From: Alishewanella aestuarii B11 | Lineage (GTDB): Bacteria; Pseudomonadota; Gammaproteobacteria; Enterobacterales; Alteromonadaceae | Assembly: GCF_000280055.1 (NCBI RefSeq) | Contig: NZ_ALAB01000029.1 | Location: 1 to 64,000, forward strand | DNA length: 64,000 bases | Direction: 5' to 3' | Shown: in pieces, positions 25,134 through 33,313 of the stretch | How positions within the stretch are numbered: the stretch's first letter is position 1 | Layout: every line of letters starts with the position of its first letter | Notes under the pieces: model-generated | Databases searched by the model: none | What the model saw: the letters and a program-made list of their open reading frames with translations, nothing else | What the model was told of the DNA's origin: nothing | Translations under genes and position numbers: made by a program

Positions 25134-26495
25134 ATGCAAAAAACATTGATGATGGTGATTTTAGGTTTAACCGCCAGCCAAACTGCTTATGCCAGCAACC
25201 TGTTTAATGGCAAAGGTACGGCCGTGCACGACTCACGCAACCAGGCTTGTTTGCTGGCAGAGCAAGCTGCCAGGCTGGATGCTGCGCGCCAGGCAGAAAG
25301 TTTTGTGCAAAAAACCGTAACCTCAACCCTGTTTGAGAACGAACAAGGGCTTAGCCAAAGCCGCGCCGAGTATATTGAAAACACCGTATACGGCACAGCC
25401 AGGCTGCAAGGCGAAACAACGCAGCAGCTGCGAATTTTGGATAACACCCATGTTGAGTGTACCGTCGAGGGCCGCTACGCCATTGATTCGGCTGCTATTA
25501 AACAGCACTTGTTAGCCGAACAGGCCCGGGTATCTCGCCAAACACAGCGGCAGAATGCTGAGGCAGCGCTATTTCAGGAGCTAACCGCAAATCAGCAGGC
25601 GTATCTGAATTTGCAACAACAGCTACCGGCGCTGGCATCTTTTGAAACCAGCTTAAGCACCTACTGTGATATCAGCCTGAGTATGCCGGCGTGTGAGCAA
25701 GTTATTCAAGAACAGCTGGCGCAGCCGTATATTCAGCAATGGAGCCAACAGCTGAATGTTCCGGCGCAGTTACTGCTGGCAAACGTAAGCTTGCAAGGGC
25801 AAACCCAGTTACAGGCTCTAAACAGCCGGGTTAATCAGGTAAACTGGCAGGGTAGCTACCAGATCACGCTGCGGCTAACTGATCCAAATGCAGCCCGAAA
25901 CCAGCAAATTCAGCAGGAGCTACAGCAACTGCAGCAACCTGTTGGTGCAAACCTGATAAAAGCAGAGCCTGCCTCTGGCAATACTGAGCCGTTTTTTCGG
26001 TTTGGGTTCGCCTTTGGCACAGACTGCTTATTGTGCAGCCGCGGCCGCTTAGCCGAATGGAGTAGCCTGAATAAAACCGGTAAGGCAGCAGTTAAGGGTA
26101 ACTATGCGCAAGCCAGCCTGCACCTGCGTAACTGGTTAAGTGTAAATGGTGGGCTGTATAGCGAGAACTTTGGTATATGCCAGCAAGCCGGCCGTAATGA
26201 CCGCTGTGCGCAGTTTGAGTCTGATACGGCGACCTTTCCTGCTGCTGGCGTAACCTTGCGCTATGGTATTGGCTACCTGGAAGCAATGCATTTATTTGCC
26301 GCCAAAGAGATCAGCCTGGGTGATGCTAACTTTAAGCAAAGCTATCAGCGGTTTGAGCTGGGCATCAATAATCGCCCGACCACCAGCGGCTTTAAAGGCG
26401 CGGCCAGCATCAGTATGCGTGTGTTACCCGCACAAACCGGTATTAGCTGGAACGATGTTTGGGATATCAATTTAAAACTGGGTTATGTTTTTTAA
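25134..26495 (+). CDS. Secreted, probably outer-membrane beta-barrel protein, 453 aa
   Basis: The signal peptide (MQKTLMMVILGLTASQTAYA) has a likely cleavage after ASQTAYA. The mature N-terminal half is Gln/Ala-rich and helical (residues about 30-290). It contains paired Cys, and its NQACLLAEQAARLDAARQ stretch echoes the LPP20 Ala-rich helix. The C-terminal about 165 residues alternate polar and hydrophobic residues and end LKLGYVF, a terminal aromatic typical of outer-membrane barrels. Family not recognised. Together with the lipoproteins upstream it suggests an envelope assembly controlled with the CRISPR effectors. Confidence 0.65.
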   Translation: MQKTLMMVILGLTASQTAYASNLFNGKGTAVHDSRNQACLLAEQAARLDAARQAESFVQKTVTSTLFENEQGLSQSRAEYIENTVYGTARLQGETTQQLRILDNTHVECTVEGRYAIDSAAIKQHLLAEQARVSRQTQRQNAEAALFQELTANQQAYLNLQQQLPALASFETSLSTYCDISLSMPACEQVIQEQLAQPYIQQWSQQLNVPAQLLLANVSLQGQTQLQALNSRVNQVNWQGSYQITLRLTDPNAARNQQIQQELQQLQQPVGANLIKAEPASGNTEPFFRFGFAFGTDCLLCSRGRLAEWSSLNKTGKAAVKGNYAQASLHLRNWLSVNGGLYSENFGICQQAGRNDRCAQFESDTATFPAAGVTLRYGIGYLEAMHLFAAKEISLGDANFKQSYQRFELGINNRPTTSGFKGAASISMRVLPAQTGISWNDVWDINLKLGYVF

Positions 26496-26509
26496 TAAGG
26501 AGCAACGCC

Positions 26510-26617
26510 ATGGCCAGACGCTACACAGTGCACGATAAAGATGATGAACTGGCGTTAAAAGGGATCCTAACAGGGCTTGGCAGTGGTCAGGCACCTCATA
26601 CCACCACAACTGAATGA
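26510..26617 (+). CDS. 35-residue peptide
   Basis: MARRYTVHDKDDELALKGIL start with a strong AAGGAG site 8 nt upstream. It is hydrophilic with no membrane segment. It lies 14 bp after the barrel gene and 6 bp before the next gene, so it is part of the operon. The ribosome-binding site is the main evidence that it is translated. Confidence 0.5.
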   Translation: MARRYTVHDKDDELALKGILTGLGSGQAPHTTTTE

Positions 26618-26623
26618 GCCACT

Positions 26624-26995
26624 ATGCCGAATACCACGCAAAATCGTCGTAAGCTTTTGTACCCTGAAAAAATAAACTTGTGTTATCTCGCACTGCCACT
26701 GGGGGCGGCTGTAAGCAATGCTTATGGCTTAATGATCCTCGCCCTGCCTATTGTATTTATAGCCTGTTATATCTTTAGCTTAACTCGTTGCGGTGAGTAT
26801 CAGCTGGCATTAAACATGACCCAGCATTTTACGCTTAGTATTGCCATGGTGTACGGTATTGCTGCCATACATCCGGCCACTGCTGAAATACATAGTAAGA
26901 TCTACATTGGTATAGCCACTATCGCCTTTTGCTATTGGTTGTACTGTTTTGTCAGAGATGTTCTGCACTACTGGAGGCAGCGTGATCGAAGTTAA
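26624..26995 (+). CDS. Four-helix membrane protein A (123 aa)
   Basis: Four hydrophobic segments at about residues 18-33, 35-53, 68-84 and 91-110, with a basic C-terminus (WRQRDRS). Family unknown. The next gene begins inside its 3' end with a GTG in another frame. The arrangement, length (123 aa) and topology are repeated in the pair at 27179/27540, suggesting an ancient tandem duplication. Confidence 0.6.
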   Translation: MPNTTQNRRKLLYPEKINLCYLALPLGAAVSNAYGLMILALPIVFIACYIFSLTRCGEYQLALNMTQHFTLSIAMVYGIAAIHPATAEIHSKIYIGIATIAFCYWLYCFVRDVLHYWRQRDRS

Positions 26996-27137
26996 CCTTC
27001 CCCGTACGTTTTTAATAGTAAGCACAGCAATCAGTATTGTGCTGGTATGGTATTGCAAAAGGTGGATCCGCTGGCAACAGCAGCGTGCTGAAGCTAACGC
27101 TAACGCGCAAAAAGAACAGGGTTCGGAAAACGAATAA
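26982..27137 (+). CDS. Single-pass membrane protein a (51 aa)
   Basis: GTG start at 26982 preceded by GGAGG about 4 nt upstream and overlapping the previous gene by 14 bp. One membrane helix (residues about 9-23, TFLIVSTAISIVLVW), then a basic-aromatic patch (CKRWIRWQQQR) and an acidic tail. It is probably made by translational coupling with the four-helix protein. Confidence 0.55.
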   Translation: MIEVNLPRTFLIVSTAISIVLVWYCKRWIRWQQQRAEANANAQKEQGSENE

Positions 27138-27178
27138 CGGCTTAAACATTTTCATAAAGCTTAACTGGATTAGCAACC

Positions 27179-27550
27179 ATGACAAAAAACAAACTCACTC
27201 GAGGGCAGTTTGCATTTAAGAACAATTGGCAGGTATTGCAACTCTTGGCCTTACTGCCTTCGGCCGGTGGATTGAAAAGCGACGACTACTTTATGCTGCT
27301 CTGCACTGTATCGGTTATCGCCATGGCCTTAACCGTGGTCATGGCCCACCGGTTAAAGATGCCCAAGGTCAGTATAGAAGCGGCTAAACATGCAACAGCT
27401 TTGCTCATAGTTGTGCACTTTTATGCCCTGGCGAAAGCCTCTACCGATGGACTAAACTGGCCATACCTCGCCGTTACCGTGCTGGTATTACTGGCATTTG
27501 CCCGCCTTCTTTACAACGATTTCAAGGAGTTTACAGCCCGTGAGCAATAG
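27179..27550 (+). CDS. Four-helix membrane protein B (123 aa)
   Basis: Same length and arrangement as the protein at 26624: a basic N-terminus, then hydrophobic segments at about 19-33, 38-55, 66-82 and 92-108. Residue identity with protein A is low. Family unknown. It is followed by an overlapping small single-pass gene, as in the first pair. Confidence 0.6.
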   Translation: MTKNKLTRGQFAFKNNWQVLQLLALLPSAGGLKSDDYFMLLCTVSVIAMALTVVMAHRLKMPKVSIEAAKHATALLIVVHFYALAKASTDGLNWPYLAVTVLVLLAFARLLYNDFKEFTAREQ

Positions 27551-27710
27551 CGATTTGTTTTGGCAGTGGTTTTTTTGGCTAAGCACCGCAATCACCTTAA
27601 TAGTGATTTTTTGGGTACATCGCGCTGCCTGGAACGCTATCAGGCAAGCAGATTTATCCTGCGAGGAAGCATGTGCCTCCCCTAACCCACAGCACGAGGA
27701 AACGAAATGA
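27540..27710 (+). CDS. Single-pass membrane protein b (56 aa)
   Basis: GTG start at 27540, with AAGGAG 10 nt upstream inside the preceding gene, overlapping it by 11 bp. One helix (WQWFFWLSTAITLIVIFWV), then a soluble tail. It is the counterpart of the 51-residue protein at 26982. Its stop overlaps the next start (ATGA). Confidence 0.55.
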   Translation: MSNSDLFWQWFFWLSTAITLIVIFWVHRAAWNAIRQADLSCEEACASPNPQHEETK

Positions 27711-28090
27711 GCAGAACTTATCAAATCACTTTTAGCGACGATGTGATGACGCCGGAGTATCTGGATCGCATCGCACAATACCATCAGATCTCAACAGAAT
27801 TGTATATCAAGCGCTTACTCAGCCAGAGCGTTGATCATATGCATCCGGAAATAAAGGATATTTCAAATTTTGACAGCCTGGACGAGTGCTTTATTGCCAA
27901 CGGCTTACGCAAATGTACCAACAACCGCTGGCATACCGTGGTATTAATGACCGAGCCAGAAAACCCACTATTAGTACAGTTGCGCCAACAGGCAGAGCAA
28001 CTGCAATTAAGCCAGGAAGATTTGGCTTTGCAGTATATTGCAGCGGGTTTGGCAGCTAGCCCTGCACGCGACGAAACGCATAATGGCTAA
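27707..28090 (+). CDS. Hypothetical soluble protein, 127 aa
   Basis: Starts within the ATGA overlap with the previous gene, so it is coupled. No membrane segment. The N-terminus (ITFSDDVMTPEYLDRIAQYH) and C-terminus (LQLSQEDLALQYIAAGLA) look like short helical DNA- or protein-binding pieces, but no family is recognised. Last gene of the operator-driven envelope operon. Confidence 0.6.
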   Translation: MSRTYQITFSDDVMTPEYLDRIAQYHQISTELYIKRLLSQSVDHMHPEIKDISNFDSLDECFIANGLRKCTNNRWHTVVLMTEPENPLLVQLRQQAEQLQLSQEDLALQYIAAGLAASPARDETHNG

Positions 28091-28168
28091 ATTAATCTGC
28101 TCCCGCTGATTTATGGCGCTACCAATCTTCGCGCCGGCAAATTGGCAAGGCGTTAGGCAAATACGGCT

Positions 28169-28279
28169 TTATTCTTTACCATATGATTTAAGCTTGGGTT
28201 TTATTAAAAATCTGTAGCCTAAATACCCCACCGCTACCCAAGTTAACACACTTATTAATAAGTATTGCCCTATGCTCAT
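28169..28279 (-). CDS. 36-residue single-pass membrane peptide
   Basis: MSIGQYLLISVLTWVAVGYL is a hydrophobic helix followed by a basic tail (RFLIKPKLKSYGKE). AAGGA lies 11 nt upstream of the ATG, rather far. The rest of the 295-bp gap before array 2 shows nothing else. It is one of several tiny membrane proteins in the island. Confidence 0.4.
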   Translation of the reverse strand: MSIGQYLLISVLTWVAVGYLGYRFLIKPKLKSYGKE

Positions 28280-28381
28280 CGTATTTTATTTCCTTATAAA
28301 CTTTACCTCGTAAGCGCAGTTATCCTTAACAGCCACCAAGAGCCGTAAGCCAGCATGTGGGCTTAATAGGCAAACCAACCA

Positions 28382-28446
28382 CCACATTCTATGGCTCTCC
28401 CTGCAGAATCCGCTCAAGCGGTTCCACACGTGCTCCTGCAGTGTGG
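28382..28446. repeat. Multi-hairpin element in CRISPR repeat, truncated copy
   Basis: Aligns with the 76-nt inserts, beginning CCACATTCTATGGCTC and ending TGCAGTGTGG. The first part, and the repeat half before it, are lost. It is the most diverged copy and marks the decayed end of the array. Confidence 0.8.
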
Positions 28447-28512
28447 TCGGGGCAGCTGTTGGACCCCAACGGGGCGTTTTTCGAAACATGATTGACCGTC
28501 TTAATCCCCTGT

Positions 28513-28588
28513 GAAGTATTCGCCACGTCCTGTGGCTCACCCCTGCGGGGCCCGCTAACGCGGTTCCACACGTGCTCCTGCAGTGTGG
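28513..28588. repeat. Multi-hairpin element in CRISPR repeat, copy 1
   Basis: A 76-nt insert between the 15-bp and 18-bp halves of the repeat. It has four small hairpins in a row: CCACGTCCTGTGG (one mismatch), CCCCTGCGGGG, CCGCTAACGCGG, and the outer pair CCACAC...GTGTGG around CTGCAG. Confidence 0.85.
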
Positions 28589-28724
28589 TCGGGGCAGCTG
28601 TTGGACCGGCTTTGGTGTTGGGTATGTAAACTCGATTGAGTCTTAATCCCCTGTTATGTCGGGGCAGCTGTTGGACCAATCCATCGAACGACACTTCGCG
28701 AAATAGTTTGTCTTAATCCCCTGT

Positions 28725-28800
28725 AAAGTATTCGCCACATCCTGTGGCTCACCCCTACGGGGCCCGCTAAAGCGGTTCCACACTTGCTCCTGCAGTGTGG
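28725..28800. repeat. Multi-hairpin element in CRISPR repeat, copy 2
   Basis: Same insert position as copy 1. Differences lie mostly in loops or single positions (TACGG for TGCGG, CACTTGC for CACGTGC). Confidence 0.85.
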
Positions 28801-28866
28801 TCGGGGCAGCTGTTGGACCGGCTTTGGTGTTGGGTATGTAAACTCGATTGAGTCTTAATCCCCTGT

Positions 28867-28942
28867 GAAGTATTCGCCACATCCTGTGGCTCACCCCTGC
28901 GGGACCCGCTAAAGCGGTTCCACACGCGCTCCTGCAGTGTGG
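28867..28942. repeat. Multi-hairpin element in CRISPR repeat, copy 3
   Basis: Same position. It differs by GGGACCC for GGGGCCC and CACGCGC for CACGTGC. Confidence 0.85.
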
Positions 28943-29007
28943 TCGGGGCAGCTGTTGGACGCGTTTTGGGGCTCAGTAGATCCGGAATGCGAGTCTTAAT
29001 CCCCTGT

Positions 29008-29083
29008 GAAGTATTCGCCACATCCTGTGGCTCACCCCTACGGGGCCCGCTAAAGCGGTTCCACACTTGCTCCTGCAGTGTGG
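29008..29083. repeat. Multi-hairpin element in CRISPR repeat, copy 4
   Basis: Same position, nearly identical to copy 2 (only the first base differs by eye). It is the most leader-proximal enlarged repeat; all later repeats are normal. Confidence 0.85.
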
Positions 29084-29593
29084 TCGGGGCAGCTGTTGGA
29101 CGCGCGGACTTGGATTGGCAGCGCCTCTTAAAGGTCTTAATCCCCTGTTATGTCGGGGCAGCTGTTGGACCGATGAGCAAGTATTAGGACTTATTGTCCT
29201 ATCATGTCTTAATCCCCTGTTATGTCGGGGCAGCTGTTGGACATATTCAGGCAACTGGGTTTACCCGGTCCCACAGTCTTAATCCCCTGTTATGTCGGGG
29301 CAGCTGTTGGACTTTATTACTGAGCGATTTGCTCAATGTTTATTGTCTTAATCCCCTGTTATGTCGGGGCAGCTGTTGGACACAGAGGAAGAACTTCGTA
29401 TGTATCAAGAAATGTCTTAATCCCCTGTTATGTCGGGGCAGCTGTTGGACCATGCTGCTACATTCTTTGATACAGCGTCAGTAAGTCTTAATCCCCTGTT
29501 ATGTCGGGGCAGCTGTTGGACATCAAGCAGGTGCTGTGAAAGCGTTAACAACCGTTGTCTTAATCCCCTGTTATGTCGGGGCAGCTGTTGGAC

Positions 29594-29705
29594 TCTAACA
29601 TGATTTTTTTATTTTAAAAAACAATTAGTTCCAACAGAAAATCACTGATTACTTTTTAATCAGTGATTTGGCTAATTTTTATACAAATCTGCATATTATT
29701 AAAGA
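29594..29705 (-). promoter_or_regulatory. Leader of CRISPR array 2
   Basis: Nearly identical to the array 1 leader over the first 55 bp. An internal perfect 10-bp inverted repeat (ATCACTGATT 29641-29650 / AATCAGTGAT 29658-29667) matches the position of the array 1 palindrome but with paired base changes. Confidence 0.85.
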
Positions 29706-29760
29706 GCAAAACTATATTAGCCAAAAGGCTTTAGCTTGTATAGCTTAAGGCGTTATAACC

Positions 29761-30642
29761 TTAGCTATTATTTATTGCCGGTACCAGTTGATAGCTGCCT
29801 AAACCAAAGGTGGTTTTGCCACCCAGCTGTAGCTGCTCACCGATTTTTAACCACTGAGACAAACCCGGGCTGCAACGGCTAATGGTGATCACTCCTTTAA
29901 AACCACCCAGTGGAATAAACTCCTGCTGTTTTAACGAGAACCGTTGCCAGTCTTCAAAGTACAGACTGTTACTAAGCTGGCTCTGCCCAAGGTCAAGCGG
30001 CAACTGGCTTATCGCCTCTAACTGCTCTGGCTCTTCTGATACCCAGTATTTATACAGCTGCATTAAGCGTCTTCTGGCCTGTGCAGCCAATAGCTTTGCC
30101 GTAAGCTGCTGCGGATTATGTAATACCTTGCCCTGCTGTTTTAGCCTAAGCGGCGTATTTAATATTAAGGTTTGCGCACTAGCTGTGGCGAAAGGCTTAG
30201 CTAAATACGCGCTAAGTGAGCAAGTTTGATAAGGCGCCAGCAGCCCCTGCGGCCCGATTGCGTTAAAGGCTACTAACTTTACTGCCGTGCGCGCAGGCCC
30301 TAAGCCTAAGCGTTCGCCAGCGAGTATGGCTTTATGCACTATAGGCCCTAAATCACTGGCTGCACCAAATAAGCGCAAGTTAAACTGAATTAGCTCACCG
30401 GCACGCCATTCGGTTTTTTGATCAAAGCCGGGCTCTATAGCATAGGGTTTGGGTTGCTCATGATCGTATTGCAGGTAGAGCGCGTTAAATGCCGGCTCGC
30501 TAACCTGTTTTAACGCATGCCCAAACCAACCATGCCACATCGAACCCTTATAGGCAGGCAGGCTACAATCACCCTGCAATTGCAGGGTGATTGTGAGGTG
30601 TAGTAGCTGAAAATTAGCCAATGCCTGCTGAAACAAGGTCAC
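29761..30642 (-). CDS. cas6: Cas6 crRNA-processing endoribonuclease
   Basis: A 293-residue RAMP-fold Cas6. The C-terminal ferredoxin-like domain ends in the glycine-rich GGKTTFGLGSYQL typical of Cas6. The N-terminus (LTITLQLQGDCSLPAYKGSMWHGWFGHAL) is the usual first strand and helix. It should cut pre-crRNA at the base of the repeat hairpin, leaving the ATTAAGAC handle. GTG start at 30642, 2 nt after the previous stop. Last gene of the interference operon, immediately upstream of array 2's leader. Confidence 0.88.
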   Translation of the reverse strand: MTLFQQALANFQLLHLTITLQLQGDCSLPAYKGSMWHGWFGHALKQVSEPAFNALYLQYDHEQPKPYAIEPGFDQKTEWRAGELIQFNLRLFGAASDLGPIVHKAILAGERLGLGPARTAVKLVAFNAIGPQGLLAPYQTCSLSAYLAKPFATASAQTLILNTPLRLKQQGKVLHNPQQLTAKLLAAQARRRLMQLYKYWVSEEPEQLEAISQLPLDLGQSQLSNSLYFEDWQRFSLKQQEFIPLGGFKGVITISRCSPGLSQWLKIGEQLQLGGKTTFGLGSYQLVPAINNS

Positions 30643-30644
30643 GT

Positions 30645-32825
30645 TCAGGTTATCCCGTATTTTGCCGCCAGCGCATTTATAAGTGCATTGCGTTCGTTGA
30701 GCTTTTGTTTATTTTCCTTTTTCTTTAGGCTGAGATTCAGGTAATTACACTTAGCTGTATTGCGAACCAGCAACACCAACTCTTTGGCCAGCATATCCTC
30801 TCCACCTTCATCGATAAAAAGGCGCATCGACTTTTCCAAGTCTGGAAACAGGGGATTTTGCTTCATTAAATCTTTTTGCAACTCACTCCCCTCCATTTTC
30901 GCTTTTAATTCCATGAAGAGGCGGCCAGCTTCGGATGCATTAGCCAGTTGCGCTTGCGCTTCTTGCTCCTGTCGCTGCTGCAATAACAGTTTCTCGGAAA
31001 CCGCCAGTTCGCTTTCTCCTCCTACAGCTTTGATTAAATCGGCCAAACGCCCGGCTGCAAAAGCCTTGGGTTGCGTAGCCATGGCCGGCGACTTTCTGGA
31101 CAACACCTGATCTTGCTTTTTAAAATCGGGCAATCCACGGCAGTTTTTGTAATCGGCCAGTGCCATGTAACTCAGGTTTTTTCCGGCATTGTTTTTTAAA
31201 TCTGCCATAGCCAACAGGTGCGTGATCTGAGGAGATACGCGCCAACTGTGCTCATCGCTTGGGTATGCTTGGTCCATGTGCTCAGTAAAGAGGGCAATAA
31301 GCTCATCCACACTCGGCAAAGGCTGACTCTGATTGCCACGACCTTGCAGCTGCAGCTGATGAAAACGGACAGCTCCTGCGCCTAAGGGTTTGCCATGACC
31401 AAGGCTGTGGTATGCAAGCTCAGAATCGGCAGGTAGCTGTAACGCCCAAATCAAAGCTGCCAACTCTTCTTTTTTTAAATTATGGAACACCAGCTTGCCG
31501 CTAAACTCGGCTTTGGGTGCCATCAATTCGAGTTGCGACTGCACGTTTACTTTGTTCTGCAGATCGGCCGGGATATCGGTATCCATTTCTGGTTTCACTG
31601 GGTAACGCTTCCACCCCTTCAGCCGAGCCTGCGATTGGTAGGTTGTTAGCAGCGTGCTTGCGGGTTCCTGCTCCAGATAGGCGGCTAAAAAGCTGGCTTT
31701 AGGCTGACTTAGAATCACAGGCTTAGAGAAACTCAGTGCCGTTTTCTGACGGCATACAGCATCCGAAAACGCCACCCGGCTTTTTAATGAAAAACCAAAT
31801 TCACGTAAGGTGCCAAAGATTAATTCGGCCATGTCAAAGATGTGCTGCGACTGTGCGAGCTTTTGTCGAGCCAGCACGAGCTCATGCACCGATTTTTCGT
31901 AAAGCTTGCGGGGCATTTTGGCAAAACCCAGTGCGATCAGCTCCCCTTTTTTGGTTTTTCTGGCAAATACCGGAATACCTAACTCAGGATGCGGGTTCTG
32001 TTTAAAGTACTGCACCAGCTCTTCGTTGTGGTTTTCAAACAGCCGATTGACCAACTTGGTGCCATGCTCAAAAACCTGTGCAGTATCGTCAGAACTGTGA
32101 AATAAGTAGTTGAAACCTAGCCGCCCATCACGAACTTCTTTTTTGCCTGGACGAAAGCCTGTGAACACCGGATACCCCATAAGGTCGCCTTGCCCGAGAC
32201 TGGAAGCACAGGCTACGGTCACGGGCTTACCCCGGGTACCCATCATCGTACGATTGCCCGGCGTAAAGGGGATGGCTTTACTGGCCAATGGCCACTTTTG
32301 GTATTTTTGTTTGACCGTAACGCCAGGATCATTTTTAAATGACTGCTGGGTAAACTTAGTCAGGTCGTCGTTAAATACTGGCAACCATTGCGATTTTCGA
32401 AACTGCCATACTTGCTGTTTTTCGTCGTATTTAACCCAGTAGGCCACCACTTCTGTTTCGTGCAGCTCTTTTGCATATACTGTGTCAGAACTCGAAATAT
32501 CCCGATACGAAAAGTGCTGATTATCAACAGTTTGAAATTTTCCAAAGCTGGCAATTTCCAGCACACTACGCAGCATACCTTTAATGCTGGAACCCGGGAT
32601 CACCGGGTTGCCTTTGGGATCCCGCGCCCATAACACCTGGGTTGGCTTACCATCCGCCGCTTGCTGCTCTGCGCCAACACATAATGGGGTGGCATTAGTT
32701 AAAGTGTATTCAATGCTGCCGGAGTAACCGTCTGCAAATGGCACATCGTGACTGACCAGGTGCGCCCAATCAGGCATATACACCCAATCCGACAGGGGAA
32801 CAAAATGATATGGAGTATGGATCAT
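30645..32825 (-). CDS. TIGR03986-family RAMP protein (type III-D), 726 aa
   Basis: A large RAMP (Cas7-like) subunit. The start at 32825 (MIHTPYHFVPL) has GGAGG upstream and overlaps the csx19 stop (ATGA). RAMP signatures are IPGSSIKGMLRSVLEIAS near residue 77 and LGHGKPLGAGAVRFHQL near 495, the G-rich motif of a second RAMP unit. The C-terminal about 130 residues (LFMELKAKMEG to KYGIT) are a charged helical domain. No separate Cas11 (small subunit) gene exists in the operon, so this domain might provide that function; this is inference. Confidence 0.85.
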   Translation of the reverse strand: MIHTPYHFVPLSDWVYMPDWAHLVSHDVPFADGYSGSIEYTLTNATPLCVGAEQQAADGKPTQVLWARDPKGNPVIPGSSIKGMLRSVLEIASFGKFQTVDNQHFSYRDISSSDTVYAKELHETEVVAYWVKYDEKQQVWQFRKSQWLPVFNDDLTKFTQQSFKNDPGVTVKQKYQKWPLASKAIPFTPGNRTMMGTRGKPVTVACASSLGQGDLMGYPVFTGFRPGKKEVRDGRLGFNYLFHSSDDTAQVFEHGTKLVNRLFENHNEELVQYFKQNPHPELGIPVFARKTKKGELIALGFAKMPRKLYEKSVHELVLARQKLAQSQHIFDMAELIFGTLREFGFSLKSRVAFSDAVCRQKTALSFSKPVILSQPKASFLAAYLEQEPASTLLTTYQSQARLKGWKRYPVKPEMDTDIPADLQNKVNVQSQLELMAPKAEFSGKLVFHNLKKEELAALIWALQLPADSELAYHSLGHGKPLGAGAVRFHQLQLQGRGNQSQPLPSVDELIALFTEHMDQAYPSDEHSWRVSPQITHLLAMADLKNNAGKNLSYMALADYKNCRGLPDFKKQDQVLSRKSPAMATQPKAFAAGRLADLIKAVGGESELAVSEKLLLQQRQEQEAQAQLANASEAGRLFMELKAKMEGSELQKDLMKQNPLFPDLEKSMRLFIDEGGEDMLAKELVLLVRNTAKCNYLNLSLKKKENKQKLNERNALINALAAKYGIT

Positions 32826-33313
32826 AAATCCTCCGCAGCAGAAAGCGTTGAAAACCCAAGAAATTGTTGAGCCAGTGGGCGGTAACGCCCCTCGTCTGGT
32901 GCCGTAGTTCCCAGCTGCCACCACAATCGGTAACAGAGTACCTGCTTACCGCCTTCGCGGCTGTGAACCAGTTGGTCACGGTACAACAGTGTGCCTTCTG
33001 GCTTTGCAGTAAATAAGGTACAGCGGTACAGACCTGGCTGCTCCAAACGAATATGCAACGATTGTTCGCCCAGGCAATACTCGGCTTCCAGCAAATCGTG
33101 CTCGGCAGGCAGTTCGGTTTGGCGCAGCACTTCACCACGGCACATTACCCAGCCTTGGCCGGCTAAAAAAGGCTGCACTTTGGCCTGCAGCGCACTGTAT
33201 GGCAGGCGCTCGCTTTGGATTTGCAGATCGCCGGCTTTTAACGCCGGTAATTTTGCACCGATGATGGCCCTGTTTTCGTCACTGGCCAGTGTTTGGTAAG
33301 CGGGCAGAGTCAT
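32822..33313 (-). CDS. csx19: Csx19 (TIGR03984 family)
   Basis: A 163-residue protein in the position and size of Csx19, a subunit characteristic of type III-D loci. Seen are RGEVLRQTELPAEHDLLEAE near residue 60 and DQLVHSREGGKQVLCYRLWW near 113. Its role in the complex is not established. Its ATG and stop both overlap neighbouring genes by 4 bp, so it is translated with the complex. Confidence 0.75.
   Translation of the reverse strand: MTLPAYQTLASDENRAIIGAKLPALKAGDLQIQSERLPYSALQAKVQPFLAGQGWVMCRGEVLRQTELPAEHDLLEAEYCLGEQSLHIRLEQPGLYRCTLFTAKPEGTLLYRDQLVHSREGGKQVLCYRLWWQLGTTAPDEGRYRPLAQQFLGFSTLSAAEDL

Larger units (their letters stand above)
28382..29593 (-). CRISPR. CRISPR array 2: 13 repeats, five of them enlarged
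   Basis: The repeat and leader match array 1. Eight repeats are the normal 37 bp (28640, 29134, 29206, 29276, 29345, 29414, 29485, 29557). Four are 109 bp (28498-28606, 28710-28818, 28852-28960, 28993-29101) because a 76-nt structured element replaces the 4 nt TATG in the middle. The leftmost copy (28382-28464) is a truncated enlarged repeat. Spacers are 32-35 nt. Spacers 28607-28639 and 28819-28851 are identical. Enlarged repeats are all at the old, leader-distal end. Confidence 0.95.

Noticed and set aside
26670-26680. A further operator (ATAAACTTGTG)
   Set aside because: Lacks the ACAA half, lies inside a gene and has no -10 at 27-28 nt.
28286-29484. Reading frames of 80-100 codons through array 2 with repeated peptide motifs
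   Set aside because: They arise from the enlarged repeats and the inserted element, not from genes.
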